DNA from: Chalara sp. BL73
Taxonomy: Eukaryota; Ascomycota; Leotiomycetes; Helotiales
Assembly (NCBI GenBank): GCA_918026815.1
Contig: CAKJVC010000088.1
Location: 124,001 to 188,000, forward strand
Direction: 5' to 3'
Length of the DNA: 64,000 bases
The stretch's first letter is position 1; each line of letters opens with the position of its first letter. The notes below the pieces were generated by a model. It saw only the letters and a list, made by a program, of their open reading frames with translations. It did not search any database and was not told the DNA's origin. The position numbers and the translations under genes were made by a program. Shown here piece after piece: positions 23,029-33,118 of this stretch.

Positions 23029-24117
23029 TTACACGCCTGGCATCCCAATGATGCTTCTGAAGCCTGGTACTATCCGTGGTAAGAAGTATACAACGAATAT
23101 TCCACTCAGCGCAACTGTAAGGCCAGTAAACTATATAAATATCAGCATCCGGTTTGAAGCTTAAACCATCAACTTTAGATAAGGGCATACCTTTTCAAAC
23201 CAAGTATGGAAATAAGCGGCTGTCATCAGCAGCATATAGACACTCAATGTTGCAACGCCAAGTACCCCTTTCGCAGCAAAAGTCCACTCCCCGCTTCTTT
23301 CCAATATACCCCCCGGCTGCGCCTCCACAAATGCACTCTTAACAGCGCCATCCGCCATGACTACAGTCCGTTCCTCTCTTGTCTTCGCATCTCTCCATAC
23401 CACATTTAGCACCTCTTCTAATAAGAACATGCTTCCCAACACTAGCAAGAAGACGTGCCCAGAGATATCATGCCCGCCTTTCCACTTCCCGCCTGCAGCT
23501 TTGCATGCTAAACCAGTCAAAAATTGTTCCGCAGAACCCATCTTCACCACTCCCGCGTCCGCCAGTTCCACGAGCTCACATTTCCCCCCCGTAAGCAAAA
23601 ATCCCCGATCAATTATTGCGGGGCCAAAAAACCACTGCGTGATAAATATCCACCACACCGTCAATATTCCCCATCTCAGCGCTCCTTTTATACGCTTTGT
23701 CGTGAGTTGAAGTGAAGGTCCTGTGGAAGGGTGGGTGAACAGAAAAAAGAAGTAGCTGAAGGTAACCCATGCCCAACCTTTTTTCACAAACAGAACATTG
23801 AAGAGATTGGTCTTTTTTGCGAAGTAGGATGGCGCAGTGTTCGCATAGTGGGACTGTGTCGCAGCGTTGTAAGGCGAGGTGCGCGTAGCGGGATCAAGGA
23901 GCCCGAAGAGGGTGCCTATTATTAAGGTTGTCGGATATATCGACAAAAGACCTGTTTCCAAAGTGGTCGGCAGAAAAGGCGATCTCCTGGATGACATGTT
24001 CGGAGTGGATGTTGGTGTTGAGGCCGTGTTATTTGTCTCTGGAATTGAAGGAGAAGATCGAGCTTTCGGGTTCTGGACTCTTTGTGAGCGTCGAGGTGTC
24101 ACAGACGGTGAGTCCAT
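23029..24117 (-). CDS. FIT-family (FITM2/Scs3) ER membrane protein
   Basis: Predicted 342-residue ER protein. Exons are 24117-23191 and 23130-23029; the second adds FTGLTVALSGIFVVYFLP, a last transmembrane segment that the single long frame misses. After a polar 45-residue N-terminus come about six hydrophobic segments. GGKWKGGHDISGHVFLL and TAAYFHTWFEK carry the two conserved histidines of the family, which resemble the lipid-phosphatase active-site histidines. FIT proteins act as acyl-CoA diphosphatases and support lipid-droplet budding and ER phospholipid balance. It is transcribed divergently from the EXPERA gene, 352 bases away. Confidence 0.9.
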
Positions 24118-24469
24118 TTGATTGTATGTTATAACATGAGGATTCTAGAGCTAGATTGAATAGAGGTATCGTGAAGAAGTGGCAAAACAATGTTGTCGAG
24201 GACAGATGTTCCCCGTGTTAGGGGAAATTTGCTTTCAAGTAACTCGATGACGTTGCGGAAAAGGGCCTTGCTCTGCCTTGCCAAGACCTCCAGCCTCGGG
24301 ACATAACAAACCACGTGATACAAACTCTCCCCACATTTTGGCACAACTCTGGCTAAATTCGATAGTGCGACTGTTGGCCCGACTTTGCACGAAGCTATTG
24401 TTTACAAACAAAGAAATTAATTCAACCGCTTCTAGAGCTTGGAGCAGCCTTTCGCTGTGGAAAAACACC
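24118..24469. promoter_or_regulatory. Shared promoter region between FIT and EXPERA genes
   Basis: 352 bases separate two divergent start codons for ER lipid-related membrane proteins. An open frame runs through part of it upstream of the EXPERA ATG but is not needed for the domain. No clear operator was seen. Confidence 0.45.
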
Positions 24470-25310
24470 ATGGTTTCAACTCGTGGCCACCCCCAAGAGT
24501 TCCCCGAACCTTACTTGGCGTCATCGAAGTCTAGTCCAAATAATCGTAAGGATGTCATACGCAGCCACAAATGGGCCCACACTCCATCGAATCTGACACT
24601 CATATGGCTCTTTATCTCACTGCCGTTGGTTGTATGGGACGCCGGTTACGTTTTGCTACGACCTCATAGCATGCCAGGCGGGAAATACCATTGGCCTCTC
24701 TGGCAGCCATATGAATTGTATGGACGAGTGGACTACATATATGGATGGAAAGCGTTTAACGCCAAGAATGGATTCACAGCCGCACAAACCTCATTGAATG
24801 TCGTTGAGACATTGATGTATATATATTATCTATACATTGTGTTTGTGCATGGCAAATCGTCAGTGGTGCAAGGCCGAGGTGCTCCAGCCGTATCAAAGGT
24901 TGGCCTTTTGGGCCAGCAACGTTCTGTGAGTGGTCCAACAGGCATACTCGCATTACTGGTGGTGTACAGTGCTGCCATTATGACCCTCAGCAAGACAGTT
25001 CTATACTGTTAGTTTGTTCTTGACTTACTAAAGTTCCTCATTGACTTATACCAGGGGCAAACGAGTACTATTCTGGCTTTGAAAATATCGGCCACAACAA
25101 TGCCAGGGATTTGCTTTTCTTGTGGATCATTCCAAAGTAAGTTGATATGAAGAATCTCTGAATGAAGCTTACTCTTTCAGTGGTGCCTGGCTCGTCCTTC
25201 CCGCCTATATTATATATGTGGCTGGAAGTGAGATATCTCAAGGTCTCTTGGCTTCTGCCGGGGCACCCGTCAATTCATCTGAAGAGAAGTCCTCTGGGAA
25301 AGCAGAGTAA
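24470..25310 (+). CDS. EXPERA-domain membrane protein (emopamil-binding/sterol isomerase-like)
   Basis: Predicted 249-residue multi-pass ER protein. Exons are 24470-25007, 25055-25136 and 25181-25310. The start ACCATGG at 24470 has excellent context; an in-frame ATG at 24278 adds 64 unlikely residues. The EXPERA region has four hydrophobic segments: LIWLFISLPLVVWDAGYVLL, a helix at NVVETLMYIYYLYIVFV, ILALLVVYSAAIMTLSKTVLY, and AWLVLPAYIIYVAG. WPLWQPYELYGRVDYIYGW and ENIGHNN-type loops lie between them. EXPERA covers EBP sterol delta8-delta7 isomerases, TM6SF2 and TMEM97. This fungal group is usually annotated only as EXPERA, so isomerase activity is not assumed. Confidence 0.85.
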
Positions 25311-25820
25311 GAGAACGCTGATCGTGTTCAAGGGGCAAAATAGTTTTGAAGGCTTTATGTGGTATGGAAAACCGTACTCTGTTTGGCGTAAATTCTCTTG
25401 TATTCAATATCAACAAACTTCAACCGTGCCTTATAGTCTCGAACAGCAGGTCAGAGGGTAGTGCTGCTTCTAGGAATATTGTTTATCGTGTTCTTGATGG
25501 TGCTTGCAAGTTTGCAGTCACTGTTCTTAACCTTATACGTGAGAAGTTGAGCGGACAGGCCAACAAGGAAGTATTTTAAGAGAATATCTACATTAAGTGG
25601 CGTGACCTAATTAAGTAGTGTGCTTTCTCAGATTGGCCCCACATTCGTTTCTGGCGTACAGTCTTGTTTTTAGGAGCTTCCGTCTTGTGCCTGCCATAAA
25701 TAGAACCTTGCTACTTTAGAAGGGTGTGGATATGAGTTCTAGCTTTGGACACTGGATGTGCTGCCTCAGGCTTTAGTGATATTAAAAATAATAAAAAAGC
25801 AAGTAACACAAAAACAGCTT
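25311..25820. other. Intergenic region upstream of the interrupted tRNA-Thr
   Basis: This interval holds the 3' UTR of the EXPERA gene and the tRNA 5' flank. The A-rich stretch ending AACACAAAAACAGCTT just before 25821 resembles normal fungal tRNA upstream sequence. Confidence 0.4.
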
Positions 25821-26018
25821 GCCTTCATGGCGCAGGTAAGATTATCTTTGACTTCCATGCTGAAGGACTTTCAATAACATTATCATAGTGGTAACGCGTC
25901 GGTATGTTCTCAGCAAACTTCGTAATCTATTCATAACTAACAATATCTAGCACTTGTATGAGTGTTGCACCACTCTTCGTAAATGCGAAGATCCCTAGTT
26001 CAATTCTGGGTGAAGGCA
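25821..26018 (+). tRNA. tRNA-Thr (anticodon TGT) interrupted by three insertions
   Basis: The mature segments are 25821-25835, 25889-25901, 25951-25958 and 25983-26018; together they give a 72-base tRNA. The acceptor stem GCCTTCA pairs perfectly with TGAAGGC. The D arm is GCGCAGTGGTAACGCG, the anticodon stem TCGCA/TGCGA with loop CTTGTAA, the variable loop AGATC, and the T arm CCTAG-TTCAATT-CTGGG. T8, A14, G15-C48, G18G19, A21, T33, T54T55C56 and A58 are all present. Insertion 1 (25836-25888, 53 bases) starts GTAAGA and ends TCATAG. Insertion 2 (25902-25950, 49 bases) starts GTATGT, has CTAAC at 25937-25941 and ends TCTAG. Insertion 3 (25959-25982, 24 bases) is at the canonical 37/38 site with a GAGTG/CACTC hairpin. 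Insertion 1 interrupts box A; box B is intact. Confidence 0.82.
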
Positions 26019-26037
26019 ATTATTTTTTATCTTTTTA
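26019..26037 (+). terminator. Pol III terminator of tRNA-Thr
   Basis: Two T-runs (six and five T) follow within 20 bases of the discriminator base, as expected for Pol III termination. Confidence 0.7.
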
Positions 26038-28255
26038 GGACTTGTTTTCAAATGCAAAATTATCGACTCAGCCTCTGTTCATGTCATTTACTATTACACA
26101 AGTTGTTGCAATACTATTTTATGGCGGTGGGATTGTGTGTGCTATTGAACAGTGTTTACGCTAAGTCAATAAGCGAGTAGCTTCAACGGGGTAAGAAGAA
26201 CAACTCAGTCACCCAGTGTGAGTTTTATCCTCACAATGCAATTAGATTTTACATGTCGAAGTAATTCTAGCAAAGCTCTGGTGGATTATTGAAATATTTT
26301 GACCCTTTGCTAGTCCTCACAACTCCTCTCAGATATTTTGAGGGTGGGCCATGGAACACTAACACATTTCAGTTTACATGATCATTGCTGCCTCTAACTT
26401 CTAACACGATTGCCTTGTTTCTCAACTTACCTACCTGCATATTATCCTCACTGCCGCGACCTGGTCGGAGCCATTTAGGGTCTTCATTGACCTTTGTAGA
26501 AGGTATGGGCAGCTCGTGGAAGCGAGACATTGGTCTGAAGTCACTGGCCAATGAGCAAGCGGCAGAAACACGATTCAGTAAGCCTGTGCATGAGAAGGTA
26601 GAGAGGTCCATGCGTTGAACCACTCTCATTACCTACGCATGGCGTCATTGCAAAATTATGGCAATGCCACACATGAGAAGGAAGATTTGAAGCTTTCTTG
26701 TTGCTCGCTCTGAGCGGTTAGTTAGCGCCAAGACTTCTCAGGGTAAGTTAGTTGTAAAATTTACCTGAATGGACTTGTATCTGATCAGATCACTGTATGA
26801 AAACATCACCTACTTTTAAGATGCCCTTAAAATATATATCTTATATTAGCCATATTTCGTACCGCCTCTCACCTTCGACTCGCTGTTCTCGTCTCACGAC
26901 TCGTACTCAATCAAATGCCAAGCTTCCTCCCACTCCAGAGCAATGGTTGAGCATTGCTAGCTTCCCGTCGGATGACCAAGTCAGGAACAGCTTCCAGGCC
27001 ATGTGCGCGTACTTCAGCCTCTAGGAGCGCCGTGCTGACGATTGGATTCTCGCCCACCACACCCAATACCCGTTCCCTCCTCGTCGCACTTTTTGTTTTT
27101 CCATCGGACCGCTTGTGCCACCTCCATACCAACACTGAACACTCCAGTCCGACAAGGACTTACAGCGGTTCTCTCCTAACCTCCTCACCATCAGGGAATA
27201 TTATGGCTTAACCCCCCATCCTAATCCTAACACAGATACATATGGTATCGATATGCTGCTATGAGAAAGTAATAAGTGTCTGCAGAAGGCAGGTAAGGGA
27301 TGAATGGCGAAAGGCTTGGCTCCGGCTGGTCCGTCTCGGTCCACCTTTTTTTGTTTGCAGGCGGCAGAAAATAAGGGCCGTTTCTGGTTGCATGCTCAGC
27401 ATCTTTACCTTTTTCCCCAGGCCGCCCTGCATCTCCCTGCATCAATTCTTCCCGGATAAAGAAGTTGAATGACAAGAGAGAGTGAGCTATAGGTTGTCGT
27501 TTGGGTCGGCCTCATCCTAGCACAAGAGTGGCTGCATCAAGGGTTCACTGTCGGACTCACTAAAAAAAACCCCAGGGGGAATTCCTCCCGCGTCTTTCTT
27601 TCACAACGATATCTCAGCATCATCATCATAATCATCCTCCCCCTTCATCTCCTTCTTCTCGATCCCCATTCACTTTCGGGATACTGTCGCGTGCCTGTTG
27701 ACAGGTGATGCTGAAGTGAGACCTTTCCTTCGACCCCTCCAAAGCCACGATAAGGACCCCTACAATCGATAACAACCCCCTGTATCCCACTCTGAATCAC
27801 GCCAAATGTCTGGCATATGACCTTTCTATGTGCGATACTCCATTGAAATCTAAGATATCTCGAATTTCTTTATCGATGTTCGCAAAAAGTCGCAAAACAT
27901 AGATGTATGTGGGTCCCAACGTTGGGACTGTCAGAGTTGGGGCATTTCTTACAGCGCAACCATTAACACATCCTACTACCTACTTATTTGTCTGACTACA
28001 CGATACCTCTTAGGCAGTAAACAACGATCCCGCAGTGGCCTGGGCAATTAAGATCCAGATTCTTTCCATTGCGGAGTATCTTTATCTAGTTTACTGCTTT
28101 TGGGATTCTGGTAGGAACCTTATAGCAACTGCGGAACAGATATTTCTATGGGGTTTACCCCGCCCTTCGAAGACGCCGAGAAGATCCTCACATCATCTCA
28201 TATCAGCAACTTTTGATCGGGGATTGAGTAGCAGAGCTACGTCGATTTACTAGTG
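26038..28255. other. Long leader/promoter region of the F-box gene
   Basis: No coding region is supported. From about 27550 the plus strand becomes CT-rich with CATCAT runs, typical of a long fungal promoter and 5' UTR. The perfect palindrome at 27913-27928 is listed separately. Confidence 0.4.
27913..27928. promoter_or_regulatory. Perfect 16-bp palindrome GTCCCAACGTTGGGAC
   Basis: The dyad is exact over 16 bases and contains CCC-N6-GGG, the inverted half-site layout used by Zn2Cys6 regulators. It lies 328 bases upstream of the F-box ATG. A binding role is inferred only. Confidence 0.4.
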
Positions 28256-30403
28256 ATGGCTAGCTCTGTGGCAGAGATCAGTCCTGTGGCGGCGGGCAGC
28301 GAGGGCATACCGATCGAGCATTCCGCAGCCATCCCTATCGAACAGCCAGCAAAGCTCAAAGGACGAGCGAAGCTCTTACATAACCTCCAACGAATTTCCT
28401 CATCCCCATCTCTCGCACAGCTGAGTCGAAAAAGAGCAGTAAGCAACCCATATACTGTTGGCAGCACCCGGAGCACATTATCGTGCGTTAGTTTGGCATC
28501 TCCAAGCTCTCCTCGAAACTATGACAATTCCTATTCGTCCCAGTGGTCCAACGGTGGATACTCCACTGCTCCTACTTCTGCGCCAGGTACACCTGGACCA
28601 GAGAGCTCACTCTTCGATGGCTCGAACAATCGAGTTGTGATACGGAAGGCAGAGCATGGGGATTTTACACAAGGAACATCAGCTTCAACAAGTCCGCTCC
28701 CATCCGATATAAAGGTCATGGCACGAGGAGGACAATCTCCCTTCTTGGCTCATTCAATCATGCCTGAAATTCAGGAAGATTATTTTTCAATGCCAGTCGC
28801 ACAAGCAAAGCGAGTACGACGTCTAAACTTCGATTTCTGGGGAGAGATGCCGAATGAAATCAAGTTGGCTATATTCTCTTTCTTGAAACCAAAGGAACTG
28901 GTCCGAATCTCAATTGTGAGCAAGCACTTTCACAAAATTTGTTTTGATGGTCAACTATGGACGCGCTTTGACGCCTCGAAATTTCATATGGAGATCCCGG
29001 CTGAATCTCTTACAAAAATCATTGTCTCAGCTGGACCATTCGTTAAGGATTTAAATTTGCGAGGATGTGTGCAAGTGGAACACTACAAGCGGGCGGAGAT
29101 CGTGGTGAAAGCTTGCGAGAATCTGATCATGGCAACACTCGAGGGGTGTAAAAATTTGCAAAGATCTACACTACATAACCTCCTGAAGTCTAACGGCAGG
29201 TTGGCTCATTTGAATCTCACAGGATTGTCAACAGTCACAAATCAGACTTGCCGGATCATTGCTAAGTCCTGCCCTTCGCTGGAAGTTTTCAATGTCTCGT
29301 GGTGTGACCGCATGGATGCTCAGGGGATCAAGTATGTTATTCTCGGCTGCCCCAGATTGAGAGATGTTCGAGCTGGTGAAGTCAAAGGATTTGGAGACAA
29401 GCACCGAGATGTTGCTCAAGCCTTATTCGAGACCAATGGGCTGGAGAGACTCGAACTTCCAGGCTCCGATATCAGCGATCACAGTCTACAGACCTTGATA
29501 TCTGGAATGGATCCCGAAATTGATATTTTGACTGATCTTCCAATGGTACCCGCCCGGAAATTACGATTCCTCAATCTTAGTCGCTGCAGTCGCCTCACGA
29601 CCGTGGGTGTAAAAAGCATAGCACATAATGTTCCAGACCTCGAAGCTCTACAACTCAGCGGCTGCACTTCCCTTACAGACGCCGCTATCTCTGGCATCCT
29701 AGCCACAGCTCCTCGTCTCACCCATCTCGATATCGAAGACCTGGCTGAGCTAACCAACGCCTTGTTCATTGAGCACCTCGCTAAAGCCCCGTGCGCGCCA
29801 ACTCTCGAACACTTATCGATCAGCTACTGCGAGAATGTCGGTGATACAGGCATCCTCCCTGCAATCCACGCCTGCAGCTCCCTCCGCAGCGTCAAGCTAG
29901 ACAACACCCGAATCGGTGACCTCGTCCTCGCAGAAGCTGCATCAATGGTCCGTTCCCGCTCCTCGCGCACCTCCTCGCCACATACCCGCCCTCTTGTCGG
30001 ACTACGCATGGAGGTGTACGACTGCCAAAATGTGACCTGGACCGGTATTCGCGAGGTCCTTTCCAGAAACGCAGAGGTGAGGAAGCCATCTGGTGGAGAA
30101 GCTACCTATCCGACTGAGATCATCGAATTGAAGTGTTTCTATGGCTGGCAAGACACCGTACGCGAGCACCAGAAGCGCGTATTGAGGGGCGACCTCCCTG
30201 CCGCAGGCAGACTGGAGAGGAAGTGGGCAGAATATATGATGGCGAATGAAGAAGCTGGTGCTGGCGGTGCGGGTGTGAGGCGGAGGAGGAGGCGCGCCAG
30301 GGAGGCGCAGATGTTGCATGCCGACGAGGAGGAGGGAGGTATGGGGATGGGCGGTGTCGGAAGACGAAGAAGGGCACGAAGTAGTGGATGTGCGATCATG
30401 TGA
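28256..30403 (+). CDS. F-box and leucine-rich-repeat protein with C-terminal CaaX box (FBXL2/20, Grr1/Pof2-like)
   Basis: Intronless frame of 715 residues; the start is the ATG at 28256. A Ser-rich N-terminus of about 185 residues precedes an F-box (WGEMPNEIKLAIFSFLKPKE, about residues 194-235). About 10-12 cysteine-containing LRRs follow (LRFLNLSRCSRLTTVGVKSI, LQLSGCTSLTDAAI), up to about residue 600. The tail is Arg-rich and ends SSGCAIM, a farnesylation-type CaaX motif. F-box proteins recruit substrates to SCF ubiquitin ligases through Skp1. Metazoan FBXL2/FBXL20 share the LRR layout and a CaaX end, whereas yeast Grr1 lacks it, so membrane attachment is likely here. Confidence 0.9.
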   Translation: MASSVAEISPVAAGSEGIPIEHSAAIPIEQPAKLKGRAKLLHNLQRISSSPSLAQLSRKRAVSNPYTVGSTRSTLSCVSLASPSSPRNYDNSYSSQWSNGGYSTAPTSAPGTPGPESSLFDGSNNRVVIRKAEHGDFTQGTSASTSPLPSDIKVMARGGQSPFLAHSIMPEIQEDYFSMPVAQAKRVRRLNFDFWGEMPNEIKLAIFSFLKPKELVRISIVSKHFHKICFDGQLWTRFDASKFHMEIPAESLTKIIVSAGPFVKDLNLRGCVQVEHYKRAEIVVKACENLIMATLEGCKNLQRSTLHNLLKSNGRLAHLNLTGLSTVTNQTCRIIAKSCPSLEVFNVSWCDRMDAQGIKYVILGCPRLRDVRAGEVKGFGDKHRDVAQALFETNGLERLELPGSDISDHSLQTLISGMDPEIDILTDLPMVPARKLRFLNLSRCSRLTTVGVKSIAHNVPDLEALQLSGCTSLTDAAISGILATAPRLTHLDIEDLAELTNALFIEHLAKAPCAPTLEHLSISYCENVGDTGILPAIHACSSLRSVKLDNTRIGDLVLAEAASMVRSRSSRTSSPHTRPLVGLRMEVYDCQNVTWTGIREVLSRNAEVRKPSGGEATYPTEIIELKCFYGWQDTVREHQKRVLRGDLPAAGRLERKWAEYMMANEEAGAGGAGVRRRRRRAREAQMLHADEEEGGMGMGGVGRRRRARSSGCAIM

Positions 30404-31167
30404 ACATCTGTTAAGTTGGTATGGTATGATATGAATTTTACGAGTGGTAGGCATTACGGACATATGGGATGGCGCTCGGTTTGAGGTTTTTGGGCACCAG
30501 GTAGAGGGTTGAGGGTTTTAGGTTGGGATGCACTTGGTTGAGAATGAAACATGGACAAAAGAGTCCTTTTATTCTGTGATTTATTCATAGGTCTATACAT
30601 ACAATCACAAACTACTCCATCACATAAATTGTGCTTGAGCGACTGTAATCTTGTGTCATTCAAGAAATTTTCTAGATTCAGAGTGCTTAAAACCCACATC
30701 AAAGAAGAAGCGCATGATTTAACTGCTTTATTTCTGTAATTAGAGTTGGTACTGGGCAAATGGCTGATGAGAAGTTTTGCTAGTGAAAAATATAGTGATA
30801 ACGGCGACAAAGAGGTGAGCAGATACGCGCTTCCGGGACGTGCCATTAAGATGACTACACTGATCTCCTTTTGCTCAAGGTGGCATTTCCATGAATGTAA
30901 GGCCATATGGCCCCAAAACTGAGATTGTTATTGTTCTATTATTAGCTGTGGTATTTGAAACGCTTGGGAAGCTATTTGGCGCAAATATGGCAGATAGTTT
31001 TGTGAGAAATTCAATAGAGAATCCAAAGCGCAGCATTGCATGCAGCATGCAGCATGTGCTCGTTCTCGTGCTTAACTTCTCTGCGCTATTGTTTTCCGAA
31101 GTTGAATGTCTGAAAACCACTCCACGTACTTAGCTTCTATCTCTGGAGTTGTAAAAGTCTTGCCTCT
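30404..31167. other. Intergenic region, nothing recognised
   Basis: This interval holds the 3' UTR of the F-box gene and spacer. Short frames on both strands lack motifs. Confidence 0.4.
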
Positions 31168-31978
31168 CTACCGAAAGAACCCCAACTGAAAGAGCACACT
31201 GTCTTTGATTACGCTGCCCTGGATTTTCAGAGTAAGCCAATGTCGGACGCTATTTGAATTTTTGGCCAATATTGGATCATTCTCGACATTTGCAAGGTTG
31301 GAGATGATCCTGGCGATGTTCTCTATTTGAAACAAGTCGAACTTAATGATGCTGAAGTAGAGCCGACGAACTGTTGCATATGCATTGTTCTCGTAATGGA
31401 TCATTGAAAGACAATACTCAACCAGTCCCTGCGACAGTTCACTTCGGCTTACGTATAGCGTATTAATACCTGAATCGAAATAGATGGGGGCACAATTTCT
31501 CGGGTTGCGAGGTAGGGCTTTATACAATTTAAGGCCTCTTCTCGAGACTCTCTACAGGTTCTCAAAATGGCTGACGTTGGAGTATATGTGGCCAGACTCC
31601 CGCCGTGTGCTTTCCTCTTTGCACCGACGTTGGCGGAGGCGATGTCAGAGATGAGATCAGCCTCAGCGATCCGCGGTCCAGGGTGTGCTGTAGCTAAGGT
31701 CTTGAGACGGAACTGGGGGGCGGAGAGGGAGAGAAGAGCGGGAAGACCCCGAGGATGCCATTCTTAGTAGAGGCTATTGCAATTTCGTTGATTCCAGTAG
31801 TGCTTGCAGTGGGCTTAAACACATTCACTTTCGTTGTGACGTCCTTGGCAGAGGTAGCTGGGGTAGTTGAAAGCTGTAGCTGAGGTAGTGTAACGTTGTG
31901 AGTGGGTTCATATATACCTGTAGTGCTTTCAAAGTCAGGATTTATTGCCAGCGGGAACCGCTTAGGTTGAGGTGCCAT
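31168..31978 (-). pseudogene. 2EXR-domain protein gene broken by two frameshifts
   Basis: Read on the minus strand, a start MAPQPKRFPLAINPDF at 31978 leads to GVFPLFSPSPPP. The frame then changes to give QFRLKTLATAHPGPRI and ILRTCRESREEALN, and changes again to LYKALPRNPRN and IYFDSGINTLYVSRSEL. These are successive blocks of the fungal 2EXR domain. The first break sits at a run of six C (about 31707-31712), the second at the TTAAATTG step (about 31530). One missing base at each would explain both. No intron fits. It could be a true pseudogene or assembly indels in a live gene. 2EXR domain function is unknown. Confidence 0.65.
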
Positions 31979-33118
31979 TGTGGGTGACGGTGAGCTCGAA
32001 GTGATTAGTAGTTGTGGCGCTAATACGTTGAAGGGGAACGAAATATGTGGTGTTTGTGGTAAACAGGAAGATGTGGATGTAGAGGCTGGTTAGAAGCCAG
32101 TAATGACTTCTTGAATTCAGCGCAATAGTAGGCAGATTCTGTGCTATTGCTTCAGCTTTGAGATGAAGCAAAATGCTGTTATTATATCTCGAGCTGGTAG
32201 TTTAGTTTAGACTGATATTCAGGTCAAAGAGGTCAAGTACGATTTATGGACAAGACTCTTCTTCCCTTACATGCTCTGGTGTGACAGACTCTAAAACTGA
32301 TAGGCAAGCAGAAAAGGAGAAGAGGATTCTAGTGATTTCGTTTTGCTTGAAATTCATATATTGGAACTCTGCGCGATGTAGCTAATTACCAGAGGCTAAG
32401 GACAATGACAAAGTATTGATAGTTATTTAAGCGCCACTACACACGCTAGCGCCACCAGTATTCTGTAGTCATTCTTCTAACATATTCAATATTGTTACTT
32501 CTTACTTCATCCTCATGAGCCCCCTCTAGGACTATGAACGTTTCAGTCCTGCTCTATGACAGCTCTTAAAACCCCTGAAGTTATAAGCGCCGCGAGCTCA
32601 AACAAGCTTTTGATTTTTCGACTAGGCGTAGAAACACTAACACATGTGTTGTTTTACACAAGACATTCTGGGGACCCTTGACAAAAAAAGGCAGAGCGCA
32701 TTAATCACTAACTCTCATTCCATGAAGAGCTACTCGGCTTCTTTCACTATTTGAATCACACACATTCTAGGTTTGTTGAGTATGGATTCTGGGCCTTTCT
32801 GCAAATCATGTGAAAAGTTGAGTTGTAGAGAGTTGTATTTGGGCATGAGGATTTACCTATCGAGAGTTTTTGAATCACTTGGTGACTAAAGCTCCTAAGA
32901 GTGAATCCAATAAAGAGAACAACATTTGACTATCACATTTGTCACACTAGCAGATGATTAACAGATTGAGGCGTTTACAATTTCTTATAAGCGCACGATT
33001 TTCTCAGACGTTTATCTCTTAACAAATTCTAAGTCAAGACACACATAGGACAATTCTAAGATAAAAACGATATCAAGGTCGCTATTTATTATCTATGTTA
33101 AGACTCGCAAACGCAATC
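31979..33118. other. Intergenic region, nothing recognised
   Basis: Spacer between the broken 2EXR gene and the secreted-protein gene. No coding or RNA signal was found. Confidence 0.4.
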
